The position numbers and the translations under genes are program-made. Below are positions 6,436-11,876 of a DNA stretch of 11,876 bases, piece after piece. The stretch covers positions 1 through 11,876 of the forward strand of contig JABMSC010000168.1 in assembly GCA_013204685.1 (NCBI GenBank), given 5' to 3'. Under the pieces are notes generated by a model. It did not search any database and was not told the DNA's origin. It worked only from the letters and a program-made list of their open reading frames with translations. This DNA is from Candidatus Omnitrophota bacterium (GTDB lineage Bacteria; Omnitrophota; Gorgyraeia; Tantalellales; Tantalellaceae). Position 1 is the stretch's first letter, and every line of letters starts with the position of its first letter.

Positions 6436-6528
6436 CCGGGTATCGTGGATCGTGGATCGGGTGTGGGGATCGATAACCGATACACGACAACCGAACTAGG
6501 AACGACTGAATACGGAATACGAACCGAG
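6436..6528. repeat. Degenerate NNNNCGA heptad repeat with inverted arms before dnaE
   Basis: The left arm has TCGTGGA (6443-6449), TCGTGGA (6450-6456) and TCGGGTG (6457-6463), which read on the other strand are TCCACGA, TCCACGA and CACCCGA. The right arm, in 7-bp steps, reads TAACCGA, TACACGA, CAACCGA, ACTAGGA, ACGACTG, AATACGG, AATACGA (6474-6522). Orientation flips around the palindrome ATCGAT (6469-6474). Hairpin pairing is poor, so the structure is an array rather than a clean stem. It fills most of the 162-nt gap before dnaE; the rest is A/C/T-rich, and I see no promoter in it. Confidence 0.7.
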
Positions 6529-6576
6529 CGCCACTATTTCAGATTAATTCTTTAATTTCAACAATTACACCAAACA

Positions 6577-9500
6577 ATGACAGAACCACAATCTAATTTT
6601 GTGCACTTACATGTGCATACTCAATTCAGCCTTCTTGATGGTGCCTGCCGCCTCGGGGAACTTGTTGATCTGGCAAAAAAATATAATATGCCGGCCTGCG
6701 CTATTACTGATCACGGCAACATGTTCGGTGCGATAGAGTTCTATGAAAAAGCAAAGTCAGCCGGCATTAAACCTATAATCGGATGCGAGATCTACGTGGC
6801 TCCGGAGAGCAGATTCGACAAGACGAGCCACGGGATCAAAGGTGCTTCCTACCATCTCGTTCTTCTTGCAAAGAATATGACCGGTTACCGCAACCTCATG
6901 GAAATAGTCTCAACAGGTTACCTGGAAGGTTTTTATTATAAGCCGAGGGTTGATAAAGAAGTCCTCGCAAAATACAGCAAGGGGATCATAGCTCTTTCTT
7001 CGTGTCTTGGGGGAGAGATCCCGCATTTTCTGGTATCGGATCAGTGGGAACAGGCTAAAACAAGTGTCCGGGAATATGCGGATATTTTCGGAAAAGATGA
7101 TTTCTATCTTGAAATTCAGGACAACCATCTCGACGAGCAATATAAACTCAATACTGACTTGATAAAACTCGCCCGTGAACTTGACCTGAATCTTGTTGCT
7201 ACAAATGATGTGCATTATCTGGACCGGTCGGATGCAAAAGCCCACGAAGCACTTTTGTGCATACAGACCCAAACTACACTGGACGATCCGAACCGCATGA
7301 GGTTCCAGACAGACCGGCTGTATTTCAAGTCTCCTGAGGAGATGAAACAATCTTTTTCTGATGTTCCGGATGCCCTGGCAAATACTGTTAAAATAGCGGA
7401 TAAGTGCAATGTGGAATTTGATTTCAATGAAATACATCTGCCTCACTTCAAAGCGCCTGAGGGGGAGGATAATACTGAATTTTTGAACCGTCTGGTCGAT
7501 GAAGGCATCAAAGGGCGCTATAAAGAGATCACACCGGAGATAAAAGAGAGGGTAGAGCATGAGCTTAAGATAATTAACGACAGCAATTATACCAGTTATT
7601 TTCTTATTGTATGGGATTTCATAAATCATGCAAAAGAGAAAGGCATCCCGGTGGGGCCGGGCAGGGGATCCGCTGCCGGCAGCATAGTAAGTTACGCGTT
7701 AGGGGTAACTGATATAGATCCCTTAAAGTACGGCCTTATATTCGAAAGGTTCCTCAACCCCGCAAGAGTGTCCATGCCCGATATCGATATCGACTTTTGT
7801 TTTGAAAGGAGAAATGAAGTTATTGATTATGTTGTCGAAAAATATTCTAAAGAGAATGTAGCCCAGATAATTACCTTCGGCAGCATGATGGCAAAGGGAG
7901 TGCTGCGTGATGTGGGGAGGGTTATGGGCATCCAGTATGCCGAAGTGGACAAGATAGCCAAGTTAGTACCTAACGATCTCGGGATAACCCTGGAACGTGC
8001 TCTTGAGATCGAACCGGAGCTCAAAAGCAAATATGAAGAAGACCCTATGGTCAAGCAGCTTATCGATACATCCAGGCGCCTTGAAGGGCTTAACCGTCAT
8101 GCTTCGACGCACGCGGCCGGAGTTGTAATATCAGATAAACCGCTCCAGAAACGGATACCCCTGTTTAAGACCTCCGATGATCAGATCACTACCGGTTTTT
8201 CCATGAAATCACTGGACAGGCTGGGTCTTTTGAAAATGGACTTTCTGGGACTTAAGACCCTTACGGTCATAGACCGGACAGCAAAGATCGTAAAACGCAC
8301 TAAGGACGAAGATATAGATATAGACCGCATACCGCTTGATGACGAAAAGACCTTTGAACTTTTATCAAATGCCGCTACTCAAGGTGTGTTCCAGCTTGAG
8401 TCAGGCGGCATGCGTGACCTTCTCCGAAAATTAAGACCCACAAAATTCGAGGACTTGATCGCTATTCTTGCGCTCTACCGGCCCGGGCCCATGGGAAGCG
8501 GGATGCTGGACGACTTCATCAAAAGAAAGCTTGGGCAGATAGACGTGAAGTATGACCACCCGGCACTTGAGCCCATATTGAAAGAGACTTACGGAATAAT
8601 AGTCTTTCAGGAACAGGTCATGAATATAGTAAGCGACCTGGCCGGGTTCAGCATGTCAGAAGCGGATAATGTCCGGAAGGTAACGGCTAAAAAGATCCCG
8701 GAAGCCCTGGAAGGAATAAAGGTCAAATTCTTGAAGGGCGCCGCCGAGAACAATGTTAACAGTATAACAGCTGAAAAAATATGGGATTTTATTTCATATT
8801 TCGCCGGGTATGGATTTAATAAATCACATTCTGCCGCATATGCCATGGTAAGTTACAGGACCGCATATTTAAAGGCGAACCATCCTGTAGAGTTCATGAC
8901 GGCGCTTCTTGCAAGTGAAAAGAATAATTCCGATAAGATATCGAATTACTTTAACGATTCTATAAAGATGGGAATAGAGATACTTCCGCCGGATGTAAAC
9001 GAAAGTTTCAAAGATTTCACTGTTGTCGGCAAGGATATAAGGTTTGGTCTCTCGGCTGTTAAAAATGTCGGAGAGAATGCCGCGGAATCAATAATCGCGG
9101 CAAGACAGGAAGCTGGGAAATTCGAGTCAATATATGATTTTGCCCAGAAAGTCGATTCAAGATCGGCAAACAGAAAGGTCGTGGAAAGCTTCATAAAATG
9201 CGGGGCTTTTGATTCTACGGGTATATACAGATCACAGGCGATGTCCGTGCTGGATAAAGTGCTGGCCATGGCGGCAAAGACCAACCGTGATAGAAGTATC
9301 GGGCAGATGTCGTTTTTTGATGAGGCGGGGGCAGATGAGAGCTTCATGGAAAAGTTTCACGATGTTCCGAATATTCCAGAGTGGCCCGAGAATGAACTTC
9401 TTGCCAATGAAAAAGAGATGCTTGGGTTTTACATTACAAAGCATCCTCTGGCCGCGCACGAAAGACTCCTCAATGCTTATTCCACCTGCAGCATATCCGA

Positions 9501-10029
9501 ACTGGCAGGGATGCCAGATGGCATGGAGGTTCTGATAGGAGGGATAATAAATAAGGCAAAGTTAACAGTTACGCGAAAAACTTCGGAGAAGATGGCTATT
9601 GTTAATCTTGGCGACCTTCAAAACTTTACAGAGGTTCTTGTCTTTCCTAAAACGTACAGAAAGGCCCCGGATATAATAAAAGACGATAACCTTGTGTATG
9701 TTCACGGTCGCCTGAGCCTTCGTGAAGAGGAACCAAAGATCATAGCCGAGGACATTATACCTCTTGAGAGCGTAAAGGAGAAATTTACAAAAGCGGTGCT
9801 TGTTAAGATGTCAACCGTGGGTCTGGAAGAGAATATGATGATGAGGATAAAAAACGTTATTCACAAGTACGCGGGAAAGACCCCGGTTTTTATAGAATTT
9901 AAATCACCGGAAGGCCGCATGATACGGCTATCTGTGGGGAATGATCTCTTTGTTCACCCAAATGATGAGCTTATAGATGAGGTGGAAGGTATAGTCGGTA
10001 CGGGGAATGTGAAGTTCCTGACGAAATAA
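6577..10029 (+). CDS. dnaE: DNA polymerase III subunit alpha
   Basis: The catalytic subunit of the replicative polymerase, 1150 residues, a normal DnaE1 length. The N-terminal PHP domain begins at FVHLHVHT (8-15). Residues at expected metal positions are present: H12, H14, D21, H46, E71, H93, C143, D211 and H213. The polymerase palm has PGRGSAAGS (361-369) and PDIDIDF (401-407) with catalytic D402 and D404; the third aspartate is D555 in KMDFLGL. The fingers and helix-hairpin-helix region include YGFNKSHSAAYA (745-756). QMSFF (910-914) is a likely sliding-clamp binding motif. An OB fold covers about 985-1065 and a short tau-binding-like tail ends the protein. The ATG is set by the PHP start; no Shine-Dalgarno is present, and the upstream bases are A/C-rich after a heptad repeat. 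It shares no operon partner on either side with certainty. Confidence 0.98.
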   Translation: MTEPQSNFVHLHVHTQFSLLDGACRLGELVDLAKKYNMPACAITDHGNMFGAIEFYEKAKSAGIKPIIGCEIYVAPESRFDKTSHGIKGASYHLVLLAKNMTGYRNLMEIVSTGYLEGFYYKPRVDKEVLAKYSKGIIALSSCLGGEIPHFLVSDQWEQAKTSVREYADIFGKDDFYLEIQDNHLDEQYKLNTDLIKLARELDLNLVATNDVHYLDRSDAKAHEALLCIQTQTTLDDPNRMRFQTDRLYFKSPEEMKQSFSDVPDALANTVKIADKCNVEFDFNEIHLPHFKAPEGEDNTEFLNRLVDEGIKGRYKEITPEIKERVEHELKIINDSNYTSYFLIVWDFINHAKEKGIPVGPGRGSAAGSIVSYALGVTDIDPLKYGLIFERFLNPARVSMPDIDIDFCFERRNEVIDYVVEKYSKENVAQIITFGSMMAKGVLRDVGRVMGIQYAEVDKIAKLVPNDLGITLERALEIEPELKSKYEEDPMVKQLIDTSRRLEGLNRHASTHAAGVVISDKPLQKRIPLFKTSDDQITTGFSMKSLDRLGLLKMDFLGLKTLTVIDRTAKIVKRTKDEDIDIDRIPLDDEKTFELLSNAATQGVFQLESGGMRDLLRKLRPTKFEDLIAILALYRPGPMGSGMLDDFIKRKLGQIDVKYDHPALEPILKETYGIIVFQEQVMNIVSDLAGFSMSEADNVRKVTAKKIPEALEGIKVKFLKGAAENNVNSITAEKIWDFISYFAGYGFNKSHSAAYAMVSYRTAYLKANHPVEFMTALLASEKNNSDKISNYFNDSIKMGIEILPPDVNESFKDFTVVGKDIRFGLSAVKNVGENAAESIIAARQEAGKFESIYDFAQKVDSRSANRKVVESFIKCGAFDSTGIYRSQAMSVLDKVLAMAAKTNRDRSIGQMSFFDEAGADESFMEKFHDVPNIPEWPENELLANEKEMLGFYITKHPLAAHERLLNAYSTCSISELAGMPDGMEVLIGGIINKAKLTVTRKTSEKMAIVNLGDLQNFTEVLVFPKTYRKAPDIIKDDNLVYVHGRLSLREEEPKIIAEDIIPLESVKEKFTKAVLVKMSTVGLEENMMMRIKNVIHKYAGKTPVFIEFKSPEGRMIRLSVGNDLFVHPNDELIDEVEGIVGTGNVKFLTK

Positions 10030-10039
10030 GCAATTGCTG

Positions 10040-10077
10040 TTGACACAAAACGTAAGTAATGCTAGTATAACGCGTTA
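10040..10077 (+). promoter_or_regulatory. Promoter of the HU gene with a palindrome at the start site
   Basis: TTGACA (10040-10045) stands 11 nt after the dnaE stop. At 17 bp comes TAGTAT (10063-10068); overlapping it, TATAAC lies at 20 bp, so the exact -10 is unsure. A perfect 10-bp palindrome TAACGCGTTA (10068-10077) covers the expected start point. Another, AGCAATTGCT (10029-10038), abuts the -35 on its upstream side. Both are plausible operators. Confidence 0.55.
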
Positions 10078-10104
10078 CGGATAAATGCAGATAAGTTTAC
10101 GCAA

Positions 10105-10140
10105 TGACGGCGCGATAGTAACGAGCGGTAGCGCCCGTCA
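10105..10140 (+). other. Stable leader hairpin upstream of the HU gene
   Basis: TGACGGCGC (10105-10113) pairs with GCGCCCGTCA (10131-10140) to give 9 base pairs with one bulged C and a 17-nt loop. No T-run follows, so it is not an intrinsic terminator. It sits about 30 nt into the predicted 180-nt leader and could stabilise the mRNA or take part in regulation. Confidence 0.55.
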
Positions 10141-10172
10141 GGGACAGACCAGCTTATAGCCGGAAATTAAAT

Positions 10173-10207
10173 TATAATGTAGGGGCAAGTATATACCGCG
10201 CTCCTAC
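10173..10207 (+). promoter_or_regulatory. TATAAT box and second leader hairpin (GTAGGGGC/GCTCCTAC)
   Basis: A perfect TATAAT (10173-10178) could be the -10 of a second HU promoter, but no convincing -35 precedes it (CAGCTT at 17 bp). Directly after it, GTAGGGGC (10179-10186) pairs with GCTCCTAC (10200-10207), eight pairs including one G-T, with a 13-nt loop. The CTCCT of the right arm could instead pair with AGGAG of the ribosome site at 10241-10245. Confidence 0.45.
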
Positions 10208-10240
10208 GAACGCAGCCCTTGGCAATTTTTGTTCAAAAAA

Positions 10241-10246
10241 AGGAGG
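10241..10246 (+). promoter_or_regulatory. Ribosome binding site deciding the HU start at 10252
   Basis: A full AGGAGG follows an A-run and lies 5 nt before ATG 10252. An in-frame TTG at 10219 would add eleven residues, read through this site and lack a ribosome site of its own, so it is rejected. Confidence 0.9.
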
Positions 10247-10251
10247 AACAA

Positions 10252-10533
10252 ATGACCAAAAAAGACATCATAATGAAAATTTCTGATGAAACCGGATTAA
10301 AACAGGTCGAGGTCAAAAAAGTCGTACAGCGCACTTTTGATCTGATCATTGACAGTCTCGAGCGTGGAGGCAAGGTTGAGCTCAGAAACTTCGGTATCTT
10401 TAAGGTTAAGACCCGCAAAGGAAGATTGGGGCGTAATCCCAGAACGGGTGACAGTGTTTCTATTCCCGATAAAAAGGTTGTATCCTTTAAGTCGGGCATG
10501 AAGATGAAAGTTGACGTTGAGGCAAGCGAATAA
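10252..10533 (+). CDS. HU/IHF-family DNA-binding protein
   Basis: A small basic nucleoid protein, 93 residues from the ATG behind AGGAGG. It should bind and bend DNA as a dimer, compacting the chromosome and assisting replication, recombination and transcription. The N-terminal helical body (1-40) contains the usual helix-turn-helix-like start, and GGKVELRNFGIFKVK (39-53) leads into the beta arm. The family signature runs through RKGRLGRNPRTG (55-66) with P63, the tip proline that intercalates between bases. The C-terminal VVSFKSGMKMK (76-86) closes the fold. HU and IHF subunits cannot be told apart reliably from sequence alone; NPRTG and the length fit either. It is monocistronic or leads into hisS, 72 nt downstream, with a terminator-like hairpin between. 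Its long structured leader suggests control after transcription starts. Confidence 0.93.
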   Translation: MTKKDIIMKISDETGLKQVEVKKVVQRTFDLIIDSLERGGKVELRNFGIFKVKTRKGRLGRNPRTGDSVSIPDKKVVSFKSGMKMKVDVEASE

Positions 10534-10549
10534 GTGAGAGTTGAAAGAC

Positions 10550-10590
10550 GGGACGGGAAGTGGTCCCATTTATTTTATTTTTACTTTTAC
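10550..10590 (+). terminator. Possible intrinsic terminator after the HU gene
   Basis: GGGAC (10550-10554) pairs with GTCCC (10563-10567) across an 8-nt loop, and the following 20 bases are almost all T with single A or C interruptions. The stem is short and the T-run is broken, so termination may be partial. No separate promoter for hisS was recognised in the small remaining gap, so some read-through into hisS seems needed. Confidence 0.45.
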
Positions 10591-10605
10591 GTTTGCAGGT
10601 GAAAT

Positions 10606-11868
10606 ATGGCCAAGCCTAAATATAAATCACTCAGGGGGATGCCTGATATTATTCCGCCAGAGGCGGAAATAATAAGCTGTATAGAAAATAAGGCACGCGA
10701 GGTGTTCCGGACGTTCTGTTACAGTGAGATCCGCACTCCCCTTCTTGAGGAGACAGAGGTTTTCACCAGGAGTATCGGTGAGGATACTGATATTGTCGAA
10801 AAGGAGATGTATTCTTTCACCGATAGGGGCGGGAAAAACATCTCACTTCGTCCCGAAGGGACGGCGTCTATTATACGCTCGTATATTGAACACGGTTGGT
10901 TTAATACGGGAGGCGTGGTAAAGCTTTGTTATTTTGGCCCCATGTTCAGGGGGGAGCGGCCCCAGAAAGGACGCCTCAGGCAGTTCAATCAGATAGGCGC
11001 CGAGATAATAGGCGCATCAAGTCCGTATATTGACGCTGAGATCATCCTTAATCTTGAAGCCGTTCTTAAAGGTCTTGGAGTTGAGGGCTTTACATTGCTG
11101 ATCAACTCACTTGGATGCGGGAAGGACCGGGACGGGTATACCGGGGCGCTGGCAGCTTATTTGAAAGAAAAGGAAGCTTATTTATGTGACGACTGCAAGA
11201 GACGATCCCGGAGCAATGTGCTGCGTGTTCTGGACTGTAAGAGAGAAGGATGTAAAAAGGTCGTCAAAGAAGCGCCGAGTGTCCTTGAACATCTTTGTGA
11301 GGCCTGCCAAAGTGATCATGAAGCCCTGAAAGAGATCCTTGTAGAGATGGGCATGGATTTTACCGAAAAAAAGGATCTGGTAAGGGGACTTGATTATTAT
11401 ACCGGTACGGTTTTTGAGGTTGTGCATCCTTCACTTGGATCACAGGATGCTATTGCAGCCGGCGGCAGATACGATGAACTCACCCGAGAGATGGGCGGTC
11501 CGGATACCGGTGCCACAGGTTACGCGATAGGCATTGAGCGTCTTTTACTTGTAATAGATAAAAAGAAAATTGCCCGAGAACATGCGGAGGCAGTTGTTAT
11601 ACCCGTCGGGGATGAGCACAAAAAAGAAGCATTTGATCTAACAAACAAGTTCAGGGCCAGCGGTATCCCTTGCCAGATGGATCATTCCGGACGTTCGTTT
11701 AAAGGACAGATGAGAAAAGCCGACAAAGAAGGAAAAAGGTTCGTCGTGCTCCTGGGAGAAGATGAAATAAAAAGCGGCAAAGTTCTCGTAAAAGACATGA
11801 AGCTTGGCGAGCAGAAGATGCTTACCTTTGAAGAAGCGGTTGAGGAACTTAAACGAGAACAGGTATAG
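10606..11868 (+). CDS. hisS: Histidyl-tRNA synthetase
   Basis: A class II aminoacyl-tRNA synthetase charging tRNA-His, 420 residues, complete. Motif 1 surrounds EIRTPLLEETEVFTRSIGE (41-59); motif 2 is FRGERPQKGRLRQFNQ (114-129). The histidine-binding blocks are LVRGLDYYTG (258-267) and AAGGRYDEL (284-292), and motif 3 is GYAIGIERLLL (305-315). The insertion domain has three cysteine pairs, C194/C197, C211/C216 and C231/C234, a pattern seen in many bacterial HisRS and possibly a metal site. The C-terminal anticodon domain (about 328-420) is intact, so this is not the HisZ paralogue. The ATG follows AGGTGA (10597-10602), a fair ribosome site. It lies 72 nt after the HU gene, past a weak terminator. 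The next gene lies outside the window. Confidence 0.97.
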   Translation: MAKPKYKSLRGMPDIIPPEAEIISCIENKAREVFRTFCYSEIRTPLLEETEVFTRSIGEDTDIVEKEMYSFTDRGGKNISLRPEGTASIIRSYIEHGWFNTGGVVKLCYFGPMFRGERPQKGRLRQFNQIGAEIIGASSPYIDAEIILNLEAVLKGLGVEGFTLLINSLGCGKDRDGYTGALAAYLKEKEAYLCDDCKRRSRSNVLRVLDCKREGCKKVVKEAPSVLEHLCEACQSDHEALKEILVEMGMDFTEKKDLVRGLDYYTGTVFEVVHPSLGSQDAIAAGGRYDELTREMGGPDTGATGYAIGIERLLLVIDKKKIAREHAEAVVIPVGDEHKKEAFDLTNKFRASGIPCQMDHSGRSFKGQMRKADKEGKRFVVLLGEDEIKSGKVLVKDMKLGEQKMLTFEEAVEELKREQV

Positions 11869-11876
11869 CGCTAATC

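Noticed and set aside
6910..7629. 239-codon minus-strand open frame inside dnaE
   Set aside because: It is fully antisense to a conserved part of the polymerase; its sequence is cysteine- and isoleucine-rich without recognisable motifs, as expected for a shadow frame.
10219..10221. TTG start for the HU gene
   Set aside because: The eleven extra residues are translated from the A-rich ribosome site region and match nothing in the HU family.
10081..10240. tRNA or small stable RNA gene between dnaE and the HU gene
   Set aside because: No cloverleaf or CCA-type end is visible; the hairpins are better explained as an mRNA leader, although a small RNA cannot be excluded from sequence alone.

Overview
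This is a gene-dense stretch of a bacterial chromosome. Nine complete protein-coding genes all lie on the + strand, and almost every base outside them sits in short gaps of 72 to 224 nt. No mobile element, CRISPR array, tRNA or rRNA is visible. Moderate GC, TTGACA-type promoters, AGGAGG ribosome sites on some genes and none on others, and an oxygen-independent NAD route (aspartate dehydrogenase instead of aspartate oxidase) suggest an uncultured, probably anaerobic lineage. Candidatus Omnitrophota or a relative in the PVC group is my best guess, at low to moderate confidence; it rests on general impression rather than a marker.

Layout. (1) 41-3221 is a cofactor cluster: folK (folate), panC (pantothenate/CoA), nadA and nadX (NAD). 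folK and panC overlap by 4 nt; nadA follows 12 nt later; nadX follows a hairpin-forming heptad repeat and has its own strong ribosome site and a TTG start. (2) 3338-5029 is a Na+/phosphate cotransporter with a PhoU-like tail, behind its own promoter. (3) 5254-6414 is a CBS-less IMP dehydrogenase of GuaB3 type (guanine nucleotides), with a promoter overlapped by an inverted repeat that reaches into its ribosome site. (4) 6577-10029 is dnaE, the replicative polymerase alpha subunit. (5) 10252-10533 is an HU/IHF-type DNA-binding protein behind a 180-nt structured leader. (6) 10606-11868 is hisS, ending 8 nt before the window does.

The proteins are ordinary housekeeping enzymes. The unusual content is between them. 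Four of the gaps (or the visible upstream end) hold degenerate short tandem repeats with 6- or 7-bp units: ACCACGA before folK, AGTGCTG before nadX, YYYAAC before the IMP dehydrogenase gene, and NNNNCGA heptads before dnaE. The first and last look like one family, and both lie before genes lacking a Shine-Dalgarno sequence. A separate 8-mer, GTAGGGGC, recurs in three gaps. The IMP dehydrogenase and HU leaders both contain pairings that could hide the ribosome site. I found no clearly new multi-gene system here; the best leads are these intergenic elements.
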